A stretch of DNA of 64,000 nucleotides from Myrmaecium sp. VS I D KN 1. Taxonomy: Eukaryota; Ascomycota; Dothideomycetes; Valsariales; Valsariaceae. The notes beneath the pieces were generated by a model, which saw only the letters and a list, made by a program, of their open reading frames with translations, searched no databases and was not told the origin of the DNA. Of the stretch, positions 44,592 to 55,705 are shown piece after piece; within the stretch, counting starts at the first letter, position 1; every line of letters starts with the position of its first letter. The stretch is taken from contig JADQAV010000020.1 of assembly GCA_019775845.1 (NCBI GenBank), positions 682,001 to 746,000 of the forward strand. Direction: 5' to 3'. Made by a program: the position numbers and the translations under genes.

Positions 44592-45398
44592 ATGGACCGC
44601 TTGAAGGAGTCACCAAATGCAAGCGTCGACGTGAATCTTCCACTTCCTGCGTTTGCCCACAAGATGGTGCTACCTTACAGACCAGCACCAAAAGCTGGCC
44701 AGAGTAACAAGGCTACGGAAGAAGTACCACAACTTCCGGAGATCCAGACATTATACGTTCACTCAACTGTCAACCTCGTTCCTCCCTCGCCGAGCTCGCC
44801 TCCGCCAGCTTCCATCATGGCAGCGCATGGATGGGCCTCCGGACAGGGTGACTCTTCCAAGAACCTCGAGCGCTCTAAGACTGAGCCCGTCGGCTTCATG
44901 CAAGATGAAAATCAACATTACGATAACGAAAATGACCACAAGGACCATGACAAGGCTGGACAGAGCAAGGACTTTGCGGAGGAGCACTTGATCGAAGGAC
45001 GCAGTGGCGTACATCGAAATCCTTCCTCCATCAAGCAACCCTAGAAGGCTAACAACCCTTACCAACAGATTGTCGACTACGAGAAACGAAAGTATGACAC
45101 GTTGGCTGCAGCGGCGTGCCGTGCAAACATTCGTCAGGAACAGTACCTAGACGACGCACTCGACATTCCCGGAGCTACGGGCGAGGAGCACGGCTTCACT
45201 CAAGACACCCCCCGCGCCGAACCCTTCCAGCGTCCCAACGGCTTGGACATCAGCTTCGCGGCCGTCAAACGCAAGCTGACGAACCAGTGGATCAAGCCCA
45301 ACAAGTTCCAGCGATTGAAGCGCAGCTTCAGCAAGCGTTTGGCGTATGCTAAGGAACGCTTTCGTTACGAAGATGCGGGCAAGAGAAGGTACGATTAG
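44592..45398 (+). CDS. Orphan protein, two exons, 248 aa
   Basis: Exons 44592-45008 and 45069-45398. The 60-nt intron has donor GTACAT, branch GCTAAC and acceptor AACAG. It is a multiple of three and contains the in-frame TAG at 45042-45044, so retention would end the protein at 150 residues. Exon 1 is Pro-rich, then acidic and His/Asp-rich. Exon 2 encodes a helical basic C-terminus (LTNQWIKPNKFQRLKRSFSK, then RLAYAKERFRYED). No known domain. The intron reading is supported because both flanking segments have protein-like composition in the same frame. Confidence 0.6.
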
Positions 45399-46556
45399 CG
45401 GAATCGTAGGACGGATGTCATCATGACCCAAAAAGAGATGACGTCTTCGTCCGTCTGTTTGTCGTGTGTCACGAACTTCAGCTGGAAAGTGGGAAATGAC
45501 GAGCTCCTGCGGCGACCACCGTTACATGCCATGAGCATGGTGGAAGGGAAAATTGCACAGAAATAACGAAGAGCTTTACGACAAAAGCGTATAGGCATAG
45601 GGGATTCCTTGAGAAGGCATCTTTCATGGGTTCATTGAGAAACTCACCTTGACGCTACCATGTTATCAGGGGTGTAGCAGTCAAGTTTGAGGGAGGAATC
45701 ACTTGCTGGGTCAAAGATATACGAGCTTTTGTCGGCTTAGCACTAGAACTTATCTGAAATGAAAAATTCCCTTGGGCTCCACTCAAGAGACCCGTACGAA
45801 GTTTTGAGCATCCTTGATTTTGATTCAACGTATACGGATCGATATGTAATACATGATGTCCAGTAACTACGCCGACACAAACAAGTCAAGACTTTATCCT
45901 CCTACCAGTTTGCCACAGACCGGACTGTCTGTTCCACTGATACAGCGATGAATATACGGAAGGACGAAGATGCGTCCAGTACCAGAGTGTCGCAAGGTGG
46001 AGCGTTGAAATGATTCACAAAGAGTCGAATGTCCTCCTTCGGCAGTGTCACTTGCGCAGAATTCCTAATCGTGCCCCCCAGTAACCTAACCTTATTACCA
46101 ACAGTCATTGCATGAAGTGAATTGAGCCCAGTGTGGACGAGGCATCTTAGCAACTACTTTGCTACTATTGCTATATTGCACTCCACGAGAAGGTCCCTTG
46201 AACGTGACTGACAACAACTGATCATCTTGACAGGAAGGCTTTCTTATGCAGTTCGACGACTGCTGCTTCGCGACCTTCCAAACAATAAAGAATGTTCCTT
46301 TCTTTGAGCACTAATTGGCTCTCGGCATTGTTCCATTGTCCACATGGCACGCACCGTTCTTCTTCGCGCGTGATTCGAAGCGAGAAACAAAGACTTGTCC
46401 ACGAACCCCTGGAGCATAGGATCCGACACCCACTCAACTTACAAATATCGCTGCTGTCGCTGCACCTTACTCCATCAAAGTCAACATATCTGAAAACCCA
46501 CGAATTGTCTCTAGGAACCACCAACTTCACTCCGTCGCGGACAAGATAAGCTGAAC
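45399..46556. other. Intergenic region
   Basis: No supportable gene. Short frames on both strands only. It includes the promoter of the secreted-peptide gene, where no clear TATA box is visible. Confidence 0.45.
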
Positions 46557-46796
46557 ATGAGACTGTTAACTATCCTCACCACGCTCGCCGCATCCGCAGT
46601 CTTTGCGCTGCCCAATGGACCTCCAGGGAGCGCGGCACGGTACGACACGCAGCTTCTAGACAGAAGCACCGGTTTTGAAAGCCTTGCTACACCTCCGATA
46701 CCTGATCATCATCTCGAGAAACGCAAGTTCAGGCTGTCCAAAATTATTCAGTCTCTATTCGGCTCCCACAAGGACGATGATAAGAAGGGCGAGTAG
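46557..46796 (+). CDS. Secreted peptide precursor with Kex2-type site, 79 aa
   Basis: MRLLTILTTLAASAVFALP is a strong signal peptide (cleavage probably after VFA or ALP). A short propeptide follows, then HHLEKR, which matches the Lys-Arg Kex2 processing site in the classic LEKR/LDKR context. The predicted released peptide begins KFRLSKIIQSLFGSHKDDD and is 25 residues: an amphipathic, cationic front half and a Lys/Asp-rich tail. It has no cysteine. This fits a small secreted regulatory or membrane-active peptide, or an effector. A single copy of the peptide argues against a multi-repeat pheromone or RiPP precursor. No homologue recognised. Confidence 0.6.
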   Translation: MRLLTILTTLAASAVFALPNGPPGSAARYDTQLLDRSTGFESLATPPIPDHHLEKRKFRLSKIIQSLFGSHKDDDKKGE

Positions 46797-47779
46797 GGGA
46801 ACTGGCAGCCAATACTGTTGAAGGGTGTTTGATCGATGCGAATATCCTTCGTGATTAAGCCAGCGGTTGCGCACGCTCCAGCGTTCAGAGAAGGGCCTGC
46901 AGAGCTTTACTCTCCGCGTTTCAGTTCTGGGTCTTGCGCTATGGTTTACCTTCTTCTACTTTTCCCGCTCTTCTACGATTCCTTCCTTGCTTAGTTTCAC
47001 TTATTCTCAAGCCGACAGCCGGTTGCATCATGTCGATATGGGTGGTGGTTTCTCTTACTGTTCTTCAGCATTTGGTTCCACAGTATAGCCTGAGAGAACA
47101 TCCAGTACTCGTAATAACAGAGATCCTCACTTCCGCTCCCGACAGCAAGCATGCGACGAATCTGGTTACCTGGCAGGCCAGGCGTGCTGTCCATTGGATC
47201 TCAGCCAACACAATCCTTACAATCGGAAAGATAGGTCTATAAAAACATGCAGATGAGATAGCTTTAGATAGACAAACTTTGAATCAGCAAAATTCCCGCC
47301 CACATGTCTGCTTGATCCACTGTCCTTAAATAAATAGTCCACTTTTCTACTTCCCATTTGGGTGTTGACAGGATGCGTCTGGCTCACGCTTCAGCCATAA
47401 GGTAGCCTCTCAATTCGCCAACATCCCCCACCCGCCAGTTAGCTAGTCTACTGTGGTCACGGCTGCTGATGAAAAAACAATGATTCATAGATATTTGATT
47501 TTCCTTGATTATATTCACAGACGGTGTGACCGGGTTCCATCGTTGCACAAGTTTGGTGAAGGAACTGGCCAGTCACCGCAATTGTGAATAGACAACACAA
47601 TCACCCGGAGTCATAGCCCCAGCTCCATTAATAAATAAAAAGAAATACCGAGACTGAGCGATCATTTCCAGAGCAACAACGCCCGTGACTTGATCCATCT
47701 CTACAACACAACGTAAACAGAGCAAACGCAAACCACTTGCATCCTTCAACCCCTCTTGCGCTGCAGACCTCCCCCAAGA
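46797..47779. other. Intergenic region
   Basis: No supportable gene. The leader of the 47780 gene is A-rich near its end. Confidence 0.45.
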
Positions 47780-48730
47780 ATGTCTCCTGCGGGACTTCTA
47801 AATCTAAAGCCCAGTCGCAGCGCCCGTCGGCTGGGCCACCGTCTCTCGCAGCTGTTCTCGCTCCGGAGCAAGAAAAAGAAAGGATCCAAAGCTCCTCCTG
47901 AGGGCCCGTCGCCGTCAGCTGAACGATCGGGCGCAGAGAAGAAGAAAAAGCATAAGAAGAAAGTCAGAAACAAGTGCAGTTCAGACATCGCACAAGCAGA
48001 GCCATGTCGCTTTCCAGTGGTCCTACAACCTAGGCTGTCGATCAGCCAAATGGACTTCGTCCCGAGCAGACCAGCACCCCTTCCTCCACGACGACGACGC
48101 GTTCCGGGAGATGTAACGCATCCGGAGCGCCCCAGTCCACGCCCTCCTCCGAACACCTACATCTACAACGGGCCAGAATACCAGCCGCCAAACGCATCTG
48201 CACCGGACCTCGCCGGTCCACACTCTCCAACGCGTCAGCTCCACCTCCCAGCAGTCCTCACAACCCAGATCCACTCCTACCTCAGCCAACACCGGAGCAA
48301 ACGCACCCAGTTCGGGCAGAACTACCTAGCCCTCCGCAAGAGCGAGGCCCTGCAAGCGCAAGAGCATCTCCAGCGGCACGCACAAACCGAAGCGCGGGTG
48401 ACGGCATGGATGGCCGGCATCAGCGCCGCCACCGCCTCCGGACAGGTCGACGCGTACGAATGCGACTACCTCGCTGCCTACCGCCGGTGGCGACAGTACT
48501 TCTCGCCGCACGGCGCCTGGGAATACCATGCCGATGAGCTCGACCGCCGGCTGGAGCAGGAGATCACTCTGATCTCGATGTCGGCGGCGATGACGCGGCG
48601 GACGGAGTGGGAGGTGCAGTATGAGGGCGCGCCGTTGGTGGATATTCCTTTCTGCGTCCGTGAGTGGGGTGATGAGCGGCCGCGAGCTGAGCCGGAGCCG
48701 GGGATGCGGAAGGGGTATGACTACTGGTAA
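47780..48730 (+). CDS. Orphan protein with polybasic N-terminus and helical C-terminal domain, 316 aa
   Basis: The first ATG of the frame is at 47780. The N-terminus (MSPAGLLNLKPSRSARRLGH then RLSQLFSLRSKKKK) is a basic amphipathic helix plus polylysine, suited to acidic membranes or nucleic acid. RRLGHRLS resembles the K-x-L-G-x-K-L tail pattern of the SFE proteins, though at the other end. A Pro-rich linker with RPAPLPPRRRR follows. Residues about 160-290 look like a folded helical domain (QIHSYLSQHRSKRTQFGQNY; YLAAYRRWRQYFSPHGAWEY), the best-ordered part. I do not recognise the fold. The opposite strand has no comparable signal. Confidence 0.65.
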   Translation: MSPAGLLNLKPSRSARRLGHRLSQLFSLRSKKKKGSKAPPEGPSPSAERSGAEKKKKHKKKVRNKCSSDIAQAEPCRFPVVLQPRLSISQMDFVPSRPAPLPPRRRRVPGDVTHPERPSPRPPPNTYIYNGPEYQPPNASAPDLAGPHSPTRQLHLPAVLTTQIHSYLSQHRSKRTQFGQNYLALRKSEALQAQEHLQRHAQTEARVTAWMAGISAATASGQVDAYECDYLAAYRRWRQYFSPHGAWEYHADELDRRLEQEITLISMSAAMTRRTEWEVQYEGAPLVDIPFCVREWGDERPRAEPEPGMRKGYDYW

Positions 48731-50517
48731 GAGCGGAAGTCTTCCCGGCGAAGCTTGCTGAGAGTTCAACGTTCAAGGCTTCTCTATCTTTGTCCTTCTC
48801 GGTTTTCTCCTTCTTCTCGATGTTAGAGCAGTATGGATAATAGAGGTAGACGAGGCTGTAGAATTTGTCCCTGTTCAAAATGGCACAGGCGAACGATAGA
48901 GCCGTCTTCTTATTAGACATGGATGGTTACTGCGATGCTTCCAGTTTCATCCCTCTGTTTTCCTAGTCATCAGTCGTGGGGTAGTATTAATACGAAGCAT
49001 CCCGTGTACCCGTCCGTAAGGACTAGAGATATAGATGAAGACTGCGTTCAATCCTCCTTCTCCTTCTCCAAACGTTTGAGACTTGATCTGTTAGGCATGT
49101 TTGATTTATCAGGTTTTCTCATCCCTTCATCCACACCTTGGACAGTAACGAGTTCTCGGCAGTAGCTCTGTTCATGGAGTTTGGCGTGGGTCCAAGAAGT
49201 CTCCCCCTATTTGAATCAGCGAATGTTACGGATAATTTAGGTAGTAAATGTGGTAACTATCGAGGGTGGCACTACGCTATCCCATTTCATGCCCAACCTG
49301 CAAAGGGAAGGCAGGAGATTGCGGTCTAGAGATAGAAGTCCTAATCTCTAGAGCAGTGAGATCGGCTTAATATCCTGTGTCCACCAGTGTCAAGCAACAA
49401 AGGAAACCAATGAATACTCCCCGCAAGAAAAGAACAAAGCGATTGCATGCGCTGCCCCAACATAAGGCCGCTTGAAACGTAGCAGGCGATTGCGTGAAAG
49501 AATTCATGACGTTTATATGTGATAGACGTTCCCATCTGCAAACGGCGCCGGCCATGTTCATCTCCAGCGGTGGCCGTGCCACGAACTCCTCATCACACTG
49601 GACGAGGATGGCCTTTGTCGCGCTCCTGCGGAGAATCTCCTTCGAGCTGCCTATGTGTGAGGGCTAGATGGTGGGTTGGTACATGTGGGGACTCTACTGT
49701 ATTGTCGGCTATCCAACTGTACTTACACTCCGGAATCTCCTCCCTAGATACACTGCATCTATAGCCCATATGACAAAAACGAGCATCCGATGGGTAAAGA
49801 CACCTCTGAGGGGAAGTATAAGGCATAGTTACGGCCAAAAATATTCGCCACACCAAGTATAAAGCTCCCCAAGCCTTACATATTCACACGAATTATTCAC
49901 TACGTTCAACAACCTCCACCTAATTCTCGAGATCTGACAACGACTATTTCCAAACTGAACAGGATAGAGTAATAATGTATTTTCATTGAAGAAGTTCTGG
50001 TAAAAGAGAAAAAGAAGACCTCAGTAAAACTCCCTTATACAAACAGCCTTCTTCGCCTCGAGTCTCGGGTAAAGCAGCGAAAGAAATAGCTGCAGCTCAG
50101 ACCGCAGTCATAGTAGAGCGTCTTAACGCTCATGAAGCTGCTGTGCTGTATACGTCTCGCAGCGAGAGGCACAGGGTCCTTCCTCAAAGGAACCCTTCCG
50201 CATATCCCGCTCCCACTCGTCATAAACCGTTTCACTCCCCATGGTGCCGTACAACGAACAGGTATAAGAACAAGAAGAAAAAACAACAGCTCTCCATCAT
50301 ACACCGGCCCAGACATGGGAAAACAAAAAAAGACAGAAAAAAAGAACAAAAACAGAAAACGAACACAATCCTTCGAAGCCGGACACCCACCATGATAACA
50401 ACCCGAACATGAGGAAGAAAAAAAGAAAAAAAACAACCTGAAGAAAAACAAACCAGTCAGTCCAGTCCCTCAAAAGGAAATCATAACCCACTCCTCCTCA
50501 TCATCTCTCAAAACACC
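48731..50517. other. Intergenic region, no gene seen
   Basis: About 1.8 kb. It holds a small perfect inverted repeat at 49325-49352 and A-rich DNA at 50270-50450 (the 3' flank of the minus-strand gene). A tataaag motif at 49858-49864 has no gene to serve. Confidence 0.5.
49325..49352. repeat. Short perfect inverted repeat
   Basis: Arms tctagagat and atctctaga (9 bp each) around a 10-nt spacer. It could form a hairpin; no function is apparent. Confidence 0.6.
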
Positions 50518-51434
50518 TCATTTCCCCTCCCCACCAACCCCAACCCCAGCAGCCCCAGCAGCCCCAGCAGCCCCAACCCCCTCCCCCTTCCCACCCCCCA
50601 CCACCGCCGCCACCGCCGCAGCCGCAGTAGTACCAACCCCCTCCACCTCAACCCCCATATCAACCGTCAACCGATTCCTCCGGTGACGAGGAGGGCGGGT
50701 CGGTCGCTGTGGCGTCGCGGTAGCGGTAGTTGCGCCTGAACCCGCCGAAGCAGCAGCAGCAGTGGCAGTGGCAGCGGAAGGAGGCGCGCGGCCGCGAGGT
50801 TTGCTGTAGGAGAGTGTTGGGGTTGGGGTTGGTGTTGGTGTGAGAGTTGGTGTGTTGGCTAGACGGGGAGTAGGGGTAGGAGGAGGAGGAGGAGGAGGAG
50901 GGGCGAGGGGGAAGCGGAAGCTTAGGGGATTGGGGGGAGGGGAGGAGGGAAGTGTGGCTGTGGTTGTGGGTAGAGGGGAATGGCGGAAAGGGTGGTAGGA
51001 GGCCCTAAGTTGGGGAGGGTTAGCTGTGAACATTTGCGATGGATATGTGAGGGACTTGGAAAGAAAGGCACGTACCCACTGAAAACATCCCCTTCATCAT
51101 CTTCCTTCTCGTCAGCATCGCCTCCACTCCCGCGGCAGTGGCCAGGCACATCCCCATCCCCACCACCATCGATATCAATCTGGACCTCACTCTCCTCGGA
51201 GTCCTGCCTCGCATGCGACGTCAACGCCGTCGAGGACAAGATAGCCGCGGGGATGATCTCCGGCGGCGACTGGGAGAAGCGCACACTCTGGTGGAGCGAG
51301 ACGCTGCGGATGGAGGGGGAGGAAGAGCTACGGTCGCCGATGGCGCCGGGCGATTTTTTCAGCGCTGAGGGAGGGGGCGCGAGGGGAGTTGATGTGCTTC
51401 TGCTGGTGGTTTTTGTTGTTGTGGTGGTAGACAT
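50518..51434 (-). CDS. Low-complexity hypothetical protein, two exons, 281 aa
   Basis: Exon 1 (51434-51076) and exon 2 (51004-50518) are joined by a 71-nt intron with donor GTACGT, branch AGCTAACC and acceptor CTTAG; the phase-2 junction gives ...DVFSG-GASYHPF in frame. Exon 1 is Ser/Thr-rich with LHQSVRFSQSPPEIIPAAIL, possibly a short functional motif, then acidic. Exon 2 has a poly-Pro run, a TPTLTPTPTPTPT repeat, a basic RPTRPPRHRRNRLTVDMG segment and an Ala/Gly-rich end. No known domain. Simple-sequence content makes the C-terminal end less certain. Confidence 0.55.
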
Positions 51435-53060
51435 GGTTTGTGTAAGGATTGGCGTGTACGACGGAGAAACTTAGGTTGTTGGATGGTGTATGGATGAAGG
51501 GATGGACGGATGGTTTCGCACACGGTCAGGCAACTGGTGTACAGTGATGCAGTACAGTATGCAACCCAACCAGTGGATTTGATCGTCTCCGTTCTTTTCG
51601 CTCACGGCGATGGTGATGTTTGTATGTCCGAGTAATGAGTGTAGTGTGTCTGATGAATGGCGCGAAACCGATGCAAAGCGACAGCGCGTACAGGCGGTGA
51701 GAATGAAGCCGGTGGGTGGCTAAAGTCGACGAGAAAAGAACAGAAAAACAAACAACTGAAGAAGAAAAGTAATGAGCGACAACGGTCGGGTCGAGCGGTG
51801 AATGGAGGTGGTGGTGGTTTACACAGGCAGACAAAAAAGTGTGCGCCGTGCCAGGTCAAAACGACGACGGTGGTTGTGGTGGACGACGGAAAAGAAGAAG
51901 ATAAGGAAAAAGAAAAGGCAAATGTCGGAGAGGAGGAGATGGAGCAGAGAAGTGTAAGGTAGTAAGTACTTTACTTGTACGAGCTGCGCGTAACACCTCC
52001 GCATCGGCCTGACGCTCGCGTTGCACATGCACAAACAACCCGTCCGGGGTAACGAGGACAATGGAACTTAAAGAGATGCGTGAAGGAGCCGAATGATGGA
52101 TGATGTTTTATTACGAATTACAACAACGGACGCGTGACGTGCCTGTAATGATGGAAGCGCATGAAGCGAGGTCGTATTTCACCACGAGAGAACTGTGACC
52201 AGCAGCGGTAACAAGAAAGCAAGCAAGATAAAAAAAAGAGAGAATGGAAGGGGAAAAGATTGTCGCAGCGAGAATTGATCCCCGGTCCTTCCGACGCTCA
52301 CCACCACAGTACGGTATAGAGCTCTCCCCCCACCAGAAAGAGAGGATCCCAAGAGCTTCGATAGACAAAAACCATCCCCCCAGGGGGCCATCCACTGGGA
52401 AACCAGGCGCACTGATTTATTTGTTCGGAGGTAAGTCTTCCACTTTCAGAGGGAAGGAAGGTCTGTATGCAGGCCCGAAGACCGCCAGTCCTGTTCCCCC
52501 GTGGTGAGAGTGGTGGTAGTATCCATATGCTGGCCCCTCGAGGAGGAGTTCGCTGGTACGTAAAGCGATGGAGACCATTGAGCCATGCCCGTCGTAGTTG
52601 CAAGGACCAGCTCATTTGGCCATTATATCCCCCATCGAGCCCGGCCCGTCCCGTCCACCCAACCACTCAACCCACCCGCTCCCGTTCGTTTTGCCGTGAA
52701 AGGTAACGCTGACCGCCTTATTGCTTTCACATGCCAGCCGTCGTCGCCCGACATCAAAAAACGACTGCCAGTCTGCTGCAACCTGCAACCGCACGTCGTC
52801 AACCTGTCCTGAATCGTTCCTGTGTCAACGTTATTGCCGTGCAGTCGCACCTTGCATTCCCATGCTCTTGCACACCGTCGACGCCCTCGCATCAACATTG
52901 CACGCCGCGACGCAGCAAATGCTTCTCGCGTTCTTCCGTCGCCACCACAGCGCGCGCATCAAACCACCTTGGCACAACACAGTCCACTCGCCCACCACCT
53001 CCCCATCCCATCGGGAAAGGGAAATAGCAACGCAAAGTCGCAAAGAAAAAAAACCGTGTT
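51435..53060. other. Intergenic region, no gene seen
   Basis: About 1.6 kb. It includes the 5' flank of the 50518-51434 gene and the 3' flank of SDHAF4. Frames are short and overlap on both strands. Confidence 0.5.
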
Positions 53061-53567
53061 TCAAAAGTCCGTCACCCGCCCATTATAACTCCAATCCCCC
53101 GCGCTGCCCCAGCGGAGCGGCTCATTCTTCGGCCCGCCCACCTCGCCCGTCTTCGGGTTGACGTCGCCCTCGAACTCCGGTTTCGCGCCGCGGAACACGT
53201 TCGGATGGAGTTCCTCGCCTTCGCCCGTCGCCGCCACGATCGGCGGCTCCGGCTCCGGCTCCGGCCCTGGGGCGTCGGCGTGGGGGGATTGGTTGATATG
53301 GGGACGGGTCCGCTCGAGGCTGTCCCGCAGGTTGGCAGGGGTGCTGAAGGCGCCGGTGCTTTGACGCACGAGCTTGTCGAAGATCTCTTGGTCTTCTTTG
53401 GGGAGGGGAGGAGGGGAGGGACCGCCGCGGAAGGGGATGGAGGATGAGTGGCGGATGATGATGGGGGAGGAGAGAGCGGGCCGGAACGCGGCGGAGGTGG
53501 CGGCGGCGGCGTTGCTGCCTACGGTGAGGAGACGGGAAGAGCGGAGGAGATTGCCACGGACGCTCAT
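53061..53567 (-). CDS. SDHAF4: Succinate dehydrogenase assembly factor 4, mitochondrial
   Basis: SDHAF4 (yeast Sdh8) is a matrix chaperone that binds flavinylated Sdh1 and promotes its assembly with Sdh2. The ATG at 53567 gives MSVRGNLLRSSRLLTVGSNA, an Arg/Ser-rich presequence. A longer frame from 53618 adds a hydrophobic stretch and is less likely. The C-terminus holds the family's invariant signature: NPKTGEVGGPKNEPLRWG followed by GDWSYNGRVTDF as the last 12 residues. The middle is Pro/Glu-rich and variable. Length is 168 aa, normal for fungi. No intron is needed. Confidence 0.93.
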   Translation of the reverse strand: MSVRGNLLRSSRLLTVGSNAAAATSAAFRPALSSPIIIRHSSSIPFRGGPSPPPLPKEDQEIFDKLVRQSTGAFSTPANLRDSLERTRPHINQSPHADAPGPEPEPEPPIVAATGEGEELHPNVFRGAKPEFEGDVNPKTGEVGGPKNEPLRWGSAGDWSYNGRVTDF

Positions 53568-54522
53568 ATTGGCGGTGAGAGGATGGACGGAAGAGAGAAG
53601 GAAAGAAAGAAAGAACAAGGACGACGGGGACGTTGTTCTTGAGAGATGAGAGATGAATGATGGGAAGAGGGGGCGAGATGGAGATGGTGGTGGGGGTGTT
53701 GAGGTTTTGCAGGATTAAGTAAGACACACCCACCTCCACCACCACCACCAAAACGCGCCCCGAACACCGGACCCCTTGTCAGCTGCGCCATGTGGGACGC
53801 TCGCCCAACCTTAACTCGACTTCCACCCGGCCCAGCATACCGCAGGCAGCCATCAGTCAGTGCCCTCGTTCCTGCTATGGGCGTGACAAGCGCCCGCGGG
53901 GTGGCGGCGGTGACGGTTGTTTCTCTCGTGGAACCGGGAAAGGGGGTAACTAGGGGAAGGAAGGTGCGGAGGGTTGAGATTGTGGTGCATGCTTACACAG
54001 CATGCAGACCCGGAAGGAGGGGGATCATGGGTAATTGATGTACCTCACGCTGTTGGATAGATCAATAAGCAGGGACACAATGAGCACAAATCTCCTTTTA
54101 TGGTGTGAGAGATGAAATCCCCGGTACACTGCCATGCTTGTATGACAATATATCAGGCGCTTTCTCATTTAACCCCCTTAGTAAGACGGAAAAGGGAAAA
54201 AAGAAAGAATTGGCACAAAGAACATCACAGTTTTCAGACTGGCTCGTGATGAATGACCGACTCGTCAAATGAATATAATTATTTCCCTTTTCACATCCAC
54301 GAAATCCACTCAAAGGGTATATTGCCACGTAGTAACCTATCCACAAGATCCGGGATCGTCAGACACATACATACACATACAATGGATAGGCAAAAAAAAA
54401 AAAAAAAAAAAAAAAAGAAGATGATCAGTGCCTGATCATCCACATAACACATCAATCCTCTCCACCTCCCCACCAAACTACTTCCAGCGATCACGTCTTT
54501 CCTCCCCTCTCCTCTCGATCAC
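53568..54522. other. Intergenic region with a 25-nt A run
   Basis: No gene seen. An uninterrupted A25 tract lies at 54392-54416, downstream of the minus-strand membrane-protein gene. Confidence 0.5.
54392..54416. repeat. Homopolymer A25
   Basis: Twenty-five consecutive A on the plus strand. No retro-element body or target-site duplication is recognisable beside it. Confidence 0.8.
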
Positions 54523-55705
54523 TCACTTCGCAGCAGACGTACTCTCATCATCCCGCTGCGGCCCCTTCGCCTGTTCCGACGAACTAACCTGAATCTCAGG
54601 AAGAACCTGCGCCGCTTCCGGCTGCTGCCCCGGCCGCAGAGACTGCGGGGGTTGCGAAGAAGGGCCCGCAGCAGCAGCAGCAGCAGGATCAACATCAGCA
54701 CCCGCCGGCGCCTTCCCCTTCCCAGCCGCCACCGACGGCGGCGCATAATAATCCGCCTGCACCGGATCCGGCACCCACCTCCCACGCATCGGGCTCGGCA
54801 TCGGCGGCGGCATCATGCCCATCACCTGGCCATCTCCCGCCGCCACCGCCGGCGGCTCAGCCAGCGGCTGATACTGCGCGGCCCAGTGCGCCGGCGCGAC
54901 GTGCGCCAAAACCGGCTGCCGAACCGGCGCCAACTCGCCGCGCTCGACCATGCCACGGACGATGCCCTCGGCGACGGCGGTGGCGCAGGCCGACTTGGCC
55001 GCCTTGTTGCGGCGGTCCGTATCCACGCAGGCCCAGACGAAGAGGGTAAAGTGGAGGAGCACGGCGAGGAAGCCGACGGCGGCGGCGGTCATTTCGCAGC
55101 GGCCGAGGGTGTTGGCGGCGGATTTGGCGGCGGAATTATCATTGGTGGTTTGAGTGGTGGAGGATGTGGGGTCGTCGTACACCCAGTAGCTGGAGCCGTT
55201 GGCGTAGGTGACGTAGTGGCCGGTCGAGTAGCTGTAGCCGGAGTCCGAGTCGTTGTAGTAGTCGTCATCGTAGTAGTACAGCGTGTCGAGGGCGAGGCCG
55301 ACGGCGAAGAGGGAGGAGACGATCAGGGCGAGCCAGAGGATCAGGTCGAAGCCCACCGCGATGCCTGGGTGCGGCGGCCGGCTGGCGAAGGTGGTGTAGA
55401 GGAGGAAGACGATGTTGAAGACGATGCTGATGCAGATCTGTTGCCAAAGAAGGAGGAGGTCCAAGTTAGTCTTGCTCCTGGATCTTTGGAGGGGGCGCGT
55501 GGGTAGGAAAACGTACGGGGATCAGGCAAAACGGCGCCATCACGCTACCCGCGTAATACTCGTCGGACTGCGCGGCCGTGGTGGCGTAGGCCAGACAGGC
55601 CATGCCGATGATGCCCATGATGAGCGTGAGCACGCGCAGCCCATACTTCCACGCCCATAGCTTATCGGCCGCGGCCAGCTTCGCACGGCGCTCGGGCGTC
55701 CACAT
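54523..55705 (-). CDS. Four-helix MARVEL-like membrane protein, 367 aa
   Basis: Exon 1 (55705-55517) and exon 2 (55437-54523) with a 79-nt intron (donor GTACGT, branch GACTAAC, acceptor AACAG, phase 0). Four hydrophobic segments (about 22-44, 56-78, 90-113 and 180-201) have the spacing of a MARVEL-like tetraspan protein. A long polar loop between helices 3 and 4 is Tyr/Asp/Ser-rich and contains the sequon NGSS. The cytoplasmic tail of about 165 residues is Pro/Ala/Gln-rich. Such proteins are common in filamentous ascomycetes and probably sit in the plasma or vesicle membrane. No enzymatic motif. The family call rests on topology, not on a diagnostic signature. Confidence 0.75.

Noticed and set aside
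46557-46796. RiPP or mating-pheromone precursor reading of the secreted peptide gene
   Set aside because: Only one peptide copy after one KR site, and no biosynthetic gene or receptor nearby.
52240-52330. tRNA-like minus-strand sequence (GGGGATCAATTCTCG with a TATACCGTACTGTGG stretch before it)
   Set aside because: T-arm and acceptor pairs do not close, and there is no room for an anticodon arm.
54392-54416. A25 run as the tail of a retroposed element
   Set aside because: No element body, no target-site duplication and no retrogene recognisable upstream.
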